From Pseudoalteromonas sp. UG3-2 (GTDB taxonomy: Bacteria; Pseudomonadota; Gammaproteobacteria; Enterobacterales; Alteromonadaceae), in NCBI RefSeq assembly GCF_037120705.1, contig NZ_JAWLJU010000002.1:992001-1056000 (forward strand): 64,000 bases of DNA, given 5' to 3'. Within the stretch, counting starts at the first letter, position 1. Every line of letters starts with the position of its first letter. This document shows positions 20,526 to 29,804 of the stretch, piece by piece. The position numbers and the translations under genes were made by a program. A model generated the notes under the pieces. The model saw only the letters and a list, made by a program, of their open reading frames with translations. It was not told the origin of the DNA and searched no databases.

Positions 20526-21539
20526 TTGCGGCTAGTTCTTATTATGCTGTTGGCTTGTAGTTTCTGTGCGCTCAGTCACACTAGCCAACTGTCTGACAAG
20601 GTCAAAAAGCTGGATGAAGCCAGTGACTATTTGACTGTTAACCCTGCCCAATCCATTACTATCTTAGACAGTATAAATGGGCTCCAACAAGCCTCTGTTG
20701 CTCTGTTTATTCGTTGGCACTTAATTAATGCCAGAGCCGCCGTGCCCACCGCACAGTATGATCGCTTGTACCAATCCATCAATGCTGTGTTTAGCCATCA
20801 CCACAGCTATTACTTCCAGCAAAAGCTCACTACGATCATGAGTGCGCTTGGGATCTGGCTGCGCCGTGAAGAATATTTACCCGATGCCAAACTCAGCTTT
20901 CAATGCGCCTTTCGCTATGCCGAGAGCGACCGTCAACGCCTCACCTTGAGTAATAGTATGGCGCTATTAGCGAGAAGCCAAAACGATTATGAACAAGCTC
21001 GCAATTTATATGGCCAAAGCCATAGCCTTGCCATTAAACTGGCTTTACCTAATGTCGTTGCGATGATAGAGAATAACCTGGGTTACTTAGCTTTGGACGA
21101 AGGCAGAGTGGTCGCTGCAGAGCGCTACTTTCGCAGCGCTTTGAGTCGCTACCAAGCAATAGATAAGCGTGCTGGCCAGATTTCTGCCGGACTGAATTTA
21201 CTGCTGGTATTTTTAGTACAAGAGCAACGGCTCAATTACGACCGGCTGTATGGACCAACAGCTACGTTAACCGAGGCGTTCCCTAATGATGCGAAGCAAG
21301 CGCTGCTACAATGGCTTGAAGCAGGATATGCTTATCACAAAGGCGATGCCCTGACGGCAGAGCACAAAGCGCAATTGCAGAGCGCATTTAAACAGCTGCA
21401 AAGCGATAAAATGCGCGCCATAATTTATCGCTATTTTGCCAAACCAATGCAGGTGACCGTTGATTTGCCACAAGCACCATCGCCAATCAAACGCTTTAGC
21501 AGCCCTTGGTTTGAACTGGTCAAAGAGTGCGCTTGGTAA
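20526..21539 (+). CDS. Exported tetratricopeptide-repeat protein
   Basis: A 337-residue protein with a signal peptide and helical repeats of the TPR type in the middle (LLARSQNDYEQARNLY, NNLGYLALDEGRVVAAERYF, about residues 140-225). The start is TTG preceded by GAGGAAG with a good gap. TPR proteins scaffold complexes; the partner is unknown. Position directly after the CHASE kinase suggests co-expression. No enzymatic motif is visible. Confidence 0.72.
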   Translation: MRLVLIMLLACSFCALSHTSQLSDKVKKLDEASDYLTVNPAQSITILDSINGLQQASVALFIRWHLINARAAVPTAQYDRLYQSINAVFSHHHSYYFQQKLTTIMSALGIWLRREEYLPDAKLSFQCAFRYAESDRQRLTLSNSMALLARSQNDYEQARNLYGQSHSLAIKLALPNVVAMIENNLGYLALDEGRVVAAERYFRSALSRYQAIDKRAGQISAGLNLLLVFLVQEQRLNYDRLYGPTATLTEAFPNDAKQALLQWLEAGYAYHKGDALTAEHKAQLQSAFKQLQSDKMRAIIYRYFAKPMQVTVDLPQAPSPIKRFSSPWFELVKECAW

Positions 21540-21571
21540 GTGTCAGTAATCCTACTTACGCTGAGCCACCC

Positions 21572-22135
21572 TTAGTTTAATTCTTTGTCTTGCCAGAATT
21601 TAGTGCCCTTAATGGTGGCTTGTAAGGCCAGGCCGCTTTCAGTAAAAGTATAAACCGTTACGTCACCATAATATGCTTCACCTTCAACGGAAGCACCTTT
21701 TTTGGCGGCTTTGGCTGCGGCATCGGCATTACCACCAAAGGTCCAGCCAGAGTTGATAAACTGTGACATGGCATCTTGGCTATGGAACACCATCACAATG
21801 CGATAATCTTTAACTCCTACACCAAGGCCAACCCCTCCCTCAGCCATATTCATGTAGGTATTGCCACCAGTGGTATTATTGTGCACCACACCATACCCAG
21901 TGCCTGCTGCGACAAACAATAAATTAACGTTGGCATTAGAAAAAACGGCGTAACCGGGGGCGGCGGCTATTTGCGAGCGAGTGTCTGGTTTTTGTTGATA
22001 CAATTGCGTTAAAACGTCACTGCGCATATCCAAAATGGCCCGTTGTTTATCGGCTTTACTGCCGCTTCCCATCGACGCACAGGCCGTAAGCATCATTAGT
22101 AGTAGCCCCATAAATAAAGCTGGTATCTTACTCAT
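21572..22135 (-). CDS. YSC84-related lipoprotein
   Basis: A 187-residue lipoprotein: signal with LTAC lipobox at residue 19, then the Ysc84/SYLF-like domain (PGYAVFSNANVNLLFVAAGTGYGVV, GGVGLGVGVKDYRIVMVF). The fold binds lipids or actin in eukaryotes; in bacteria such lipoproteins are uncharacterised or stress-related. It stands alone between convergent and co-directional neighbours. A GAGGAAG ribosome site precedes the ATG. Confidence 0.82.
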   Translation of the reverse strand: MSKIPALFMGLLLMMLTACASMGSGSKADKQRAILDMRSDVLTQLYQQKPDTRSQIAAAPGYAVFSNANVNLLFVAAGTGYGVVHNNTTGGNTYMNMAEGGVGLGVGVKDYRIVMVFHSQDAMSQFINSGWTFGGNADAAAKAAKKGASVEGEAYYGDVTVYTFTESGLALQATIKGTKFWQDKELN

Positions 22136-22256
22136 TGCTTCCTCATCACACCTAGATTAATAATCATCATACACTGCGACGCCTAGGAGGTAGCCTAAGC
22201 GGCATCGCAGATTGACCATGAAAGTATAAGCTTAGCCTAATAGATTGAATCTAGGA

Positions 22257-23369
22257 TTAATCCTGTAAGAATATCTGTAACCGCTCGAGTCCACTGGCAA
22301 AGTCTTCTTTACCTAAGCCTAAACGAAAGTACTGCTGATGAGTTAAAGCAAATAACGACGCAGGTAAGAGTAGCGTTTGTAGCTCCTGAGCAAAACGCCT
22401 CGCCCAAGCTTTACCATCGCTAACCACTTTAACTTGCAGCAGGCTCAGCATACCTGCCGCCGGTGCAATCCAGTCTACTTTATCCTGGTTTCGTAATACA
22501 AACTGCTGCATTAACTGTACGTTGGTGGCAATGATGTCCCCATTGCGGCGCAAAATAACATCGCTATGTTCTAGTGCCGTTACCGCCAACATGTCATCGA
22601 CGGCACTGCCACAGATACTGAGATAGGTTTTACAGTTGAGTAACTGCTGAGCAAGCTCAGCACTGCCACAAATCGCCCAACCAACTCGGATCCCAGGAAG
22701 CCCTAAGCTTTTTGATAACACCCCCAGCGTAATGGATTTACAATAAGTGACGAATTGGCCATTGTGGACGCACTCATCATTGGCGTTTTGTGCTGACACT
22801 TCATCGCTCAGTAAATAAGCATCACATTGCTCAGCAATACACAGTAACTGCTCTAGCTGCTCGCGGTTTAGCGTCGCCCCGGTGGGATTATGAGGCGCAT
22901 TGATCACTATCATTTTAGTGCGGGCATTGACCAATTTAGCCACTTGCTGAATGTCAAACTGCCAATTATTTTCTGCACTCAGCGCAATAGCATGGACTTT
23001 AGCACCAAGTTGTTTCGGCAGGTTCAGCAAAGAGGGGTAACAAGGCGTAAACACTATCACTTCATCGTGTGGCTGTAACAAGCTTGCCATGGTGGCGTAA
23101 ATAGCCTCTTGCGCTCCGGTAAAGGAAACGACTTGCTGATCCGCCACTGTGTCCGTTGAGCGTAAATGATACTGCTGTATTGCACTTTTCAGGGGTTCGC
23201 TACCTGCCACTGGATTATAACCCAGTGAGCTATCAAAGGGCAGCTCACCTCTAAACGCCAGTAACTCACTAAGCGTAACTCCTTGCGCGCAAGAGTCGCT
23301 GAGGTTAAAAGCTACTGGACCTGGCAACGATTGACTAAACTTTATGTGTTCGGGTAATGCAAATTCCAT
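22257..23369 (-). CDS. PLP-dependent aminotransferase-fold enzyme, candidate 5-histidylcysteine sulfoxide lyase (OvoB)
   Basis: A 370-residue fold-type I PLP enzyme: NAPHNPTGATL near 167-177, SDEVSA near 197, and the Schiff-base lysine in GVLSKSLGLPGIRVGW near 230-245. The frame extends 27 codons upstream into a terminator, so the ATG of MEFALPEH at 23367-23369 is the likely start. It lies 50 bases after ovoA on the same strand. OvoA makes the histidylcysteine sulfoxide, and a PLP lyase (OvoB) must then split the C-S bond to give 5-thiohistidine, so gene order suggests this is OvoB. Generic annotation would be class I/II aminotransferase; the lyase role is inferred. Confidence 0.8.
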   Translation of the reverse strand: MEFALPEHIKFSQSLPGPVAFNLSDSCAQGVTLSELLAFRGELPFDSSLGYNPVAGSEPLKSAIQQYHLRSTDTVADQQVVSFTGAQEAIYATMASLLQPHDEVIVFTPCYPSLLNLPKQLGAKVHAIALSAENNWQFDIQQVAKLVNARTKMIVINAPHNPTGATLNREQLEQLLCIAEQCDAYLLSDEVSAQNANDECVHNGQFVTYCKSITLGVLSKSLGLPGIRVGWAICGSAELAQQLLNCKTYLSICGSAVDDMLAVTALEHSDVILRRNGDIIATNVQLMQQFVLRNQDKVDWIAPAAGMLSLLQVKVVSDGKAWARRFAQELQTLLLPASLFALTHQQYFRLGLGKEDFASGLERLQIFLQD

Positions 23370-23382
23370 GGTCTTCTCAAGT

Positions 23383-23409
23383 AAAAATGCCAGCATAATC
23401 GCTGGCATT
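23383..23409 (-). terminator. Terminator-like hairpin between ovoA and the PLP gene
   Basis: A perfect 9-base stem AATGCCAGC / GCTGGCATT with a 6-base loop, followed on the minus strand by a T run. It sits just behind the ovoA stop and ahead of the downstream start, so it may reduce read-through from ovoA to the PLP enzyme rather than end the operon. Confidence 0.75.
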
Positions 23410-23419
23410 GTCGGTGGTA

Positions 23420-25525
23420 TTATTTCAGCCGCCATAAGGTGAGCTGGCATAACTCCAACTCCACCTTGCGGGCATTTTTGGCAATCGCAGAGCTCACTTC
23501 TTCTTCCGCGATTAACTCAAAATCGTTTTCTAATAAAATGGCTAAACCGTCGCGGCCAGTGACATTTTCACCACTCACCTTATAACCACCTAACCAGTTT
23601 TCAGACTTAGTCAGCTCGCTATCCCATTGATAAGCGCTGCCAATGGCCAGTACACCGCCTGGATTAAGGCGCGATTTAATTTGATTTATAAAGGTTTTAG
23701 GTGAATAAAGGTATTCCACCAAACGGTGACACAAAATTAAGTCGTAGCCACTAAATTGCGGTTTTAAGTTATGACCATCGCCTTGGCAGAAGTGGATCCG
23801 CTCAGCCAGCTCGGTAAAACCTAACATGGCGGTAGATACTTCGTGAAAGTCAACAATCTCGCCTTCTTGCTCCGTAGCAAAACGCACTGGCTCGCCTTCT
23901 TTGAGTGCAAGGGCATGCTGAATATTGCGCGCAGTGAAGTCGATGCCATCAACCTGCTCGAAGTGCTTAGCCAACTCAAAACTGGCTCGGCCAACAGAGC
24001 AGCCTAAATCAAGTGCTTTACTGGTTTGACCTTGATAATGGCGCATCACTTTTTCTACGGTATTAAGCAGCGGGTTGGCAAAGTTCATCACCCCAGAGCC
24101 ATAGTGTGTATTGAGATCGCATGCCACTTCAGGGTCCTGCTCACACAAACTGACTTTTTGCACTGGTACTTCAGGGGAATCCGTTTCAATGTACCTAAAC
24201 CCGGCATGTTGGAAGAAGTGACGTCTAAAGGCGTAACGCGAATCTCTTACCGCTTCATTTCCGGTCGAGATCCAAGAGCCGCCTTTAATCAAATTGTGTT
24301 TGCCATCAAAGGTAGGCGTAGAGAAGTCATCGTACAATGGGTGCACTTTAAAGCCATTGTATGCGTCTATTGGGCTCTCGGTCCACTGCCAAACGTTGCC
24401 AATGACATCAAATAAACCTTTGTTCTCAAAACGGTTCACAGGACAACTCGAGGCACACACTTCTAGGTTGATATTACCCGGCGCTTCACTCCAAGTCGTC
24501 AGATCCGTCTCTAGTTGATCGCGCATTACCTGCCACTCAGCTTCCGTGGGTAAACGCACATAGCCGCTGCTTTGTTGTGATTTCCAGTTACAAAACGCTT
24601 TCGCTTCGAGGTAGTTCACCTCCACTGGCCAATTCAGTGGCAATGGAATTTCTTCGGCCAGATTACGCTGCCAGTAGCCATCGGCCTTTTTTAGCCAAAA
24701 ACGCGGCATGCTCGACTGCGTTGAGGCCAGCCAAGCCTGCCCTTCTTCGCTCCACAGCTCTGGCTTTTGATAGCCTCCGTCTTCAACAAAGGCCAAAAAC
24801 TCTTGGTTTGATACCAAATATTGGCTGGCTTTAAAGTCATCCACGCTAACATCAAGACGGCCATATTCATTATCCCAACCATAGGTTTGGTTTGATTCGG
24901 GCTTACCTAAGGTAATGTCACCACCGCTTACCGCAACCAGAGCGTTATTAGGGGCTTGTGCGTGTTCTTGGCACGGCTCCCAACCCGGCTGTAAGGTAAG
25001 GTCTTTTAGTGGCAGCATGCGAATAATGACCGATGACGTTTCAAGGTGAATGCGCTCATGCTCGATGCCCATCAGCACCACCCACGCCAAGCTATCTTGG
25101 GTGATGGGTAAACTCAGCTCCATGGTATCGATAAGGTCATTCATCAGCGCACACACTTGATCACGATACTGCTTCACTTGCGCAACGCTTGGCCAATCGT
25201 AGTTATTACTGTCTAAATCGTCCCAAGACATCTCATCCACGCCCACCGCACAAGTAGACTCAATATGAGGATTAATACGCTTGTTAATGTATTTACCCAG
25301 CATCAGTTTATTGATGTAAAAACACGCGGTGTGTCCGTAATAAAAAATAAGCGGGTGACGCAGCCGCTCAGCTTTAACGAAAAAGGCATCATCATTATTT
25401 ATGTTACTAAATAAGGATTCATACTGCTGCCAGCTGTTATTGAAATAGGCTTTAATTTCAGCGCGTTTTTGTTCAACGTCATTACCTGCAAGCCAAATTG
25501 GCTTAAGTGTGTTTGGTCTTTCCAT
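23420..25525 (-). CDS. ovoA: OvoA, 5-histidylcysteine sulfoxide synthase with methyltransferase domain
   Basis: The 701-residue protein has the full three-domain OvoA layout: a DinB-like N-terminal domain with the iron-binding HERIHLE motif (H-x3-H-x-E, near residue 165), a formylglycine-synthase-like central domain (about 195-450, YVRLPTEAEWQ, GNVWQWTES, FRRHFFQHAGFR), and a SAM methyltransferase (about 480-700, ALDLGCSVGRASFELA). OvoA joins cysteine to histidine C5 with O2 and the C-terminal domain N-methylates the thiohistidine, giving ovothiol A, a redox-active thiol of marine organisms. The length and domain order separate it from the ergothioneine enzyme EgtB. A PLP enzyme follows. Confidence 0.93.
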   Translation of the reverse strand: MERPNTLKPIWLAGNDVEQKRAEIKAYFNNSWQQYESLFSNINNDDAFFVKAERLRHPLIFYYGHTACFYINKLMLGKYINKRINPHIESTCAVGVDEMSWDDLDSNNYDWPSVAQVKQYRDQVCALMNDLIDTMELSLPITQDSLAWVVLMGIEHERIHLETSSVIIRMLPLKDLTLQPGWEPCQEHAQAPNNALVAVSGGDITLGKPESNQTYGWDNEYGRLDVSVDDFKASQYLVSNQEFLAFVEDGGYQKPELWSEEGQAWLASTQSSMPRFWLKKADGYWQRNLAEEIPLPLNWPVEVNYLEAKAFCNWKSQQSSGYVRLPTEAEWQVMRDQLETDLTTWSEAPGNINLEVCASSCPVNRFENKGLFDVIGNVWQWTESPIDAYNGFKVHPLYDDFSTPTFDGKHNLIKGGSWISTGNEAVRDSRYAFRRHFFQHAGFRYIETDSPEVPVQKVSLCEQDPEVACDLNTHYGSGVMNFANPLLNTVEKVMRHYQGQTSKALDLGCSVGRASFELAKHFEQVDGIDFTARNIQHALALKEGEPVRFATEQEGEIVDFHEVSTAMLGFTELAERIHFCQGDGHNLKPQFSGYDLILCHRLVEYLYSPKTFINQIKSRLNPGGVLAIGSAYQWDSELTKSENWLGGYKVSGENVTGRDGLAILLENDFELIAEEEVSSAIAKNARKVELELCQLTLWRLK

Positions 25526-25538
25526 ACGGTTATCTTCT

Positions 25539-25616
25539 TTAACTTGCTATTTCATTACATGTCGCTGCGCTGTGAAGCAGCTCTGACAACTCAAACTCAA
25601 TGGGGTGATCCCACAT
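25539..25616 (-). other. Short open frame directly upstream of ovoA
   Basis: A 25-codon ATG frame (starts MWDHPIEFELSE) ends 13 bases before the ovoA ATG. It contains two His and one Cys, the two substrates of OvoA, but no strong ribosome site precedes it. It may be chance; I list it because of its position. Confidence 0.2.
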
Positions 25617-25816
25617 CTGGCACACAAACTTTCAGGGTGCCAATAAAAAAGCCAATACGATACATAACTTAGCTTAGACCACTCTGGTATAAGTAAGACC
25701 TTAACTTATTCATATTTATTTTTCACGACGCCAATTGCTATTTTTGCAAAAGTGTCAAAAAAGAGCCTGTATGCTACCACCGCGCTAAAGCAAAGCTCTT
25801 TCTTACAGTTAAAAGG

Positions 25817-26668
25817 CTAAGCTGACTTAGCCGTATACTCTGAATTGCCACTTAAATACGTCACGACCATTAAGTTTGCAATAAACCAAAGATCTTTGAT
25901 CACGAACTGGCCAAGCCCTGCTAGTAAGCTCGTTTCACTGAACGCCCCTGAAGCGCTAAATAAAAAAGTTTGGGTCATGACAAACACCGCGAGGCAACCC
26001 GCAACCGCCACTAAAATGATCAGTGGCCGCTGTAACCACAGACCAAGCCCAAGTAACAGCGCAAAGAAAATATCGTATATACCAATGAGGTTAGAGGCTT
26101 GCTGTACGGTGAAAAGCGTATACAACCACGACATCAAGGGCGAAGTTTCAACTAGCGGCACAATTGCTCGGGCTTCTAATTCTAAAAACTTCATACCACC
26201 AATCCAAACTAACACCAGTGCCACAGGGAAGTAATTAAGGTAGATCAGTGTTTGTTTGCTTAACCGCTTCACTGGGTATAAAAAGCAGGCTATGGCCAAC
26301 AACGCAAAGTACTTGATCACGCCCTGACCAGAGCCAATTACAGGAAAACCACCATGCTCGGCAATCCAGCGCTGCGAGCTGAACAAAGTCAGTAACATCA
26401 ATGTACTCAGCAAGAGTAATCCAGCAAAAGGCAACCAGTCAGCAACAATCCGGAATTGCTGAAGTAACATAAACGTGGCTGTAAGTAGCATCGCAAAACC
26501 AAAGAGCATTCCCGCTTGAGCAACTGGCACTACGTCATTTAGGCCGTAAAATTGCGTAACCACACTGACATTATTAGCCCCGCCACCAAATAAAATTGAC
26601 AGCCCTAGCAATAACAAGCTCACAGCGACTAAAGCGCTAACCGCTATATTGATATGTTTAATCGTCAT
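25817..26668 (-). CDS. DUF417 (YkgB/RclC-like) membrane protein
   Basis: A 283-residue protein with about eight hydrophobic segments and DUF417-like marks (LVLVWIGGMKFLELEARAIVPLVETSPLMSWLY near the middle, then a Q-A-S-N-L-IGIYDI block). RclC of E. coli belongs to this family and is induced by reactive chlorine; the molecular activity is unknown. It stands alone between ovoA and the trmK-like gene. The family call rests on the EARAIVPLV.TSP region. Confidence 0.75.
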   Translation of the reverse strand: MTIKHINIAVSALVAVSLLLLGLSILFGGGANNVSVVTQFYGLNDVVPVAQAGMLFGFAMLLTATFMLLQQFRIVADWLPFAGLLLLSTLMLLTLFSSQRWIAEHGGFPVIGSGQGVIKYFALLAIACFLYPVKRLSKQTLIYLNYFPVALVLVWIGGMKFLELEARAIVPLVETSPLMSWLYTLFTVQQASNLIGIYDIFFALLLGLGLWLQRPLIILVAVAGCLAVFVMTQTFLFSASGAFSETSLLAGLGQFVIKDLWFIANLMVVTYLSGNSEYTAKSA

Positions 26669-26844
26669 CGTTTTCTCTACATTTTTGATTTCAAGAGTAG
26701 ACCTGAGTTTTGCTAAAAGGCATTCACACGCTTAGTAAAGTCTTAGCAAAAGCATGTTTGAGAGGCAGTTTGATAGTATAATCGCTGCTAAATTTTCTGC
26801 CGCTGGGCGGCAGTCGCTATCAGCCATTGCATCAAGGAGCTGCT

Positions 26845-27495
26845 GTGAAACTGGGTAAACGACTACAATACCTGCACGACATCATTACGCCTGACTATCA
26901 GCATATTTGGGATTGTTGCTGCGATCACGGCCAACTGGGTGCGGCACTATTGCAAAGCTCTCAAGCACATGTGCACTTTGTTGATGTTGTGCCCGAGCTA
27001 ATAGACAAATTACAACTCGAGTTAGGACACTATTTTGCTGACTATCAACATCGCTACAGCACCTATGTTATGGATGTTGCACGCTTGCCTATTTACCAAG
27101 ATGGCAGCAAGCAATTAGTGATCATTGCAGGCATTGGTGGCGACTTAACCGCGGAGCTAGTGTCAAAGTTAACGGCCAGCCTCGACGATAATATTGATTT
27201 GCTGTTGTGCCCCGTGCATCACCACTTTACCTTGCGCGAGCGCTTGAGGGAATTGGGCTGGAAACTAAAGCATGAATCATTGGTAGAAGAAAACCAGCGT
27301 ATTTACGAGGTAATTTATGTAAGCCAAGAAAGCGCCGCGCAAACGGTATCTGCGGTTGGGCAATCTATATGGCAACAAGGAGCATTATCATCGCGCTATT
27401 TGGCTAAAACCCTTGCACACTACCAACGCGTGGCCAAGGGAAAACCTGAGGCACAGAGGATACTCGATGCCTACCAAGGCTTAGCTCCTTTATAA
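26845..27495 (+). CDS. trmK: tRNA (adenine22-N1)-methyltransferase TrmK family
   Basis: A 216-residue class I methyltransferase of the TrmK/DUF633 family: WDCCCDHGQLGAALL for the SAM site near residue 25, then VIIAGIGGDLTAELV near 97-111 and the LLCPVHHH stretch near 130. The frame begins at an upstream TTG, but AAGGAG at 26833-26838 places the start at the GTG. TrmK methylates A22 in some bacterial tRNAs. It converges with the following binding-protein gene (3-base gap). The iron-sulfur-like CCC is odd but lies where the family has variable residues. Confidence 0.78.
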   Translation: MKLGKRLQYLHDIITPDYQHIWDCCCDHGQLGAALLQSSQAHVHFVDVVPELIDKLQLELGHYFADYQHRYSTYVMDVARLPIYQDGSKQLVIIAGIGGDLTAELVSKLTASLDDNIDLLLCPVHHHFTLRERLRELGWKLKHESLVEENQRIYEVIYVSQESAAQTVSAVGQSIWQQGALSSRYLAKTLAHYQRVAKGKPEAQRILDAYQGLAPL

Positions 27496-27498
27496 AAC

Positions 27499-28248
27499 TT
27501 ATTGCACTCGCCAGCGCGTTAAAATTTGTTGTTGTGTGCCATCGCTGGCCAAAGTCTTAAGCGCGGCTTCAATCCGCGCGGCAAGCGGCTCGGAGAAGTG
27601 GCTGTTAACGGCCAATGCCAGCTCATTAGGAAAGCGTGTTAACACCAATTTCTGCTCTATTTTCTCAGCGTCCAACGACAGCGTGTGCAGCTCCTTTTGT
27701 AAACTGAGAGAATTGGTAAACACAAAGTCAATGCGGCCTTTGTAGAGCAATTGCCAAAGCCGCTCATGATCCGACACCAACACCAATTCATAGCCTTCAT
27801 TAAAGCCATGTTGTTTCAAAAACTGTTCGCTGTAATAACCCCGAATGGTACCAGTACGATAAGCTTTTGCTTCTGCCAAAGTGGTAATGGGTTTGTTTAA
27901 TGTCGTTAAGCCAATAAGCGACGCTTCGGCATGGGCCATAGTGCCTAAAAAGCGAAAGTTAGCCGCTCTAGCGGGGGTTTTTAGCCAAGACAGTAGCGCC
28001 ACATTGGTTTTGGTTTCAAACTCGTGCAGAACGCGCGCCATCGGCATTATTTCAACCACCGCGTTAATCCCCGCTTGGCTGGCAACGGCTCGCGCCAACT
28101 CCACCAGCGCACCATCCGGCTCTCCCAACTCATTGACATAGTGATATGGTGGCAAGTCTTCTGCCACAAAATGAACCACGTCTTGCGACTTTGCAGAGCT
28201 ACAAAACGTTATAAATGCCAACAACAACCACAGCAATGACTTAACCAT
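27499..28248 (-). CDS. Periplasmic solute-binding protein, SBP_bac_3-like
   Basis: A 249-residue protein with a signal peptide (ends near SSAKS) and the type-II binding fold of amino-acid binders (ALVELARAVASQAGINAVVEIMPMARV, TGTIRGYYSEQFL). No transporter genes are beside it. It is one of three such orphan proteins in the window (with 16739-17575 and 38603-39409), each with an EIMP/PW-type ligand-site segment. Substrate unknown. Confidence 0.83.
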   Translation of the reverse strand: MVKSLLWLLLAFITFCSSAKSQDVVHFVAEDLPPYHYVNELGEPDGALVELARAVASQAGINAVVEIMPMARVLHEFETKTNVALLSWLKTPARAANFRFLGTMAHAEASLIGLTTLNKPITTLAEAKAYRTGTIRGYYSEQFLKQHGFNEGYELVLVSDHERLWQLLYKGRIDFVFTNSLSLQKELHTLSLDAEKIEQKLVLTRFPNELALAVNSHFSEPLAARIEAALKTLASDGTQQQILTRWRVQ

Positions 28249-28344
28249 TCAACCTCTGTATGATTAGCGCACTTAATAGCTTTCTAGTGTGCACTTTTTC
28301 AGCGAATGATTCAATTTTAATCACAACACATCAGTATCTTGTGC

Positions 28345-28917
28345 TTAATCGTGCTTTACTGCTGCTAAACCTTGCCAATCTTCAAGTTCTTGCTGCGGAT
28401 GCTGCAGCCTAAAATTACGATACAGCTCAATCCCTTGTTGATCTTCAATAATATCCACCTCAACTCCCTTGCTGCTCAATAAGGCTTCATTGCCTTGAGC
28501 ATTAGTCACATCGCCTACCACCACACGTTTAAAGCCCCGCATATACAGCAAAGTGGCACACACATCGCAGGGGCTGAGACTGGTAAATAAGGTGGTCTGG
28601 CTAAAATCAATGCGACCCGCATCACGAATAGCCGCTGTTTCGCCATGGTTATACGGGTGGTTTTCTTGCACTAAGGTATTGTGGCCCTTCCCAACGATGC
28701 GGTTACTTTGGTTATCCACTATCACGGCACCAATGGGGCAACCGCCCTCTTGTACGCTTTTTTCCGCTAACAGCACTGCAATACGCATAAAGTCGCGGTC
28801 TGTCAGGCGATGAAAAAATGCCTCGCTGCACAGCGCTGACAAGCTAGATGTGGGCATGTGGGCAATGGCCGTTAATGCTGCCATGGTGATGTCAGAATCT
28901 TGTTGCAATAATGCCAT
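28345..28917 (-). CDS. Nucleoside/cytosine deaminase family protein
   Basis: A 190-residue zinc deaminase: the first zinc site is HGETAAI near residue 92 with the catalytic glutamate, the second is SPCDVCATLLY near 116-126. The overall sequence resembles guanine or cytosine deaminases of the TadA/CDA fold rather than tRNA TadA. It follows the unrecognised paralogous pair by 27 bases on the same strand and may form an operon with it. The exact base is uncertain. Confidence 0.83.
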   Translation of the reverse strand: MALLQQDSDITMAALTAIAHMPTSSLSALCSEAFFHRLTDRDFMRIAVLLAEKSVQEGGCPIGAVIVDNQSNRIVGKGHNTLVQENHPYNHGETAAIRDAGRIDFSQTTLFTSLSPCDVCATLLYMRGFKRVVVGDVTNAQGNEALLSSKGVEVDIIEDQQGIELYRNFRLQHPQQELEDWQGLAAVKHD

Positions 28918-28944
28918 ATTGGCTTACTCCTTTTGAGACACAGC

Positions 28945-29796
28945 TTAGGCTAATGGTACTTGCTGGTTAGCAAGGCTATCACTGAGTAGCGCCACCATGT
29001 TAGCAAACTCTTTGTCCTCAGGTAATTCAAGACCATGAGCGGCATGGGCTATGTACTTGGGTGGTACAAATAAGTAGGTGCGCCTTTTGAATCGCCAATG
29101 ACGCACTTTGTGCTTGGCTTGATGCTTTGATTCATCTAAGGCAGCCAAAGAAAAAATATCTCGAGGGTCGGGCTCTGTCATCTGAGCATCGCTATTAACG
29201 CTAAGCGGCTCTACTTTTAACAGCACCGCTGAGGTTTGCGGCACCCCTAGCAATAGCTCGCCAATAAAGAAAATACTGCCACCACGACATAACTTTTTTT
29301 GTTGCTCATCTAACGCTTGCTGCTGCGAAGGTTGTGCTTGTTGATAACCCATGCCATTGAACATAGCACCGCTAAAAGGCAGTGGCTGATCACCAAAGTC
29401 ACGGTTTAGCACGTGTTGCAGCCATGCTTTGGTTAAACTGCGACCCACTCCTTCATGACTAAAGGTGCCTTGTTCAACATTGGTCTCCACAAATAAGCCG
29501 GAGTCCGCCAAAATATTCTTTACCGCTTGATAGTTAAATAATGAATACGGCCGCTTGGTGATCGGGTTCTCAGTACTGGCAAGCGCCTTGGTCATGGCGG
29601 CAAAAAACACACTGATATCGACAAACGCGGTTTTTAGCTCACCATCGAGTTGCTGCAGGCTATCTGGTGTAGCACAAAGCATAATATTGCCCGTTTCATT
29701 AAACACGTAATGTTTGGTAATGGCCTGATATTTTGTGTCTTTGCCCTGCACCTCTGGGGTTTTAGGTCGCCGAAACCAGCTAAATGGATTTGCCAT
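28945..29796 (-). CDS. Uncharacterised protein, paralogue of the upstream gene
   Basis: A 283-residue protein I do not recognise. It aligns by eye with the gene immediately upstream (29805-30629): both have FNETGN/MNATGN near residue 35, FVDISVFFAAMTKALA / FAEVSVFFAALTKAMA, an SGLFVE/SGLFVK segment, a FFIGELLLG / FVCEYLLG stretch and YLFVPPKYI / FLFVPPEFV near the end. No signal peptide or membrane helix is obvious. The two arose by duplication and are kept together. Function unknown. Confidence 0.72.
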   Translation of the reverse strand: MANPFSWFRRPKTPEVQGKDTKYQAITKHYVFNETGNIMLCATPDSLQQLDGELKTAFVDISVFFAAMTKALASTENPITKRPYSLFNYQAVKNILADSGLFVETNVEQGTFSHEGVGRSLTKAWLQHVLNRDFGDQPLPFSGAMFNGMGYQQAQPSQQQALDEQQKKLCRGGSIFFIGELLLGVPQTSAVLLKVEPLSVNSDAQMTEPDPRDIFSLAALDESKHQAKHKVRHWRFKRRTYLFVPPKYIAHAAHGLELPEDKEFANMVALLSDSLANQQVPLA

Positions 29797-29804
29797 AGGA
29801 CTGC

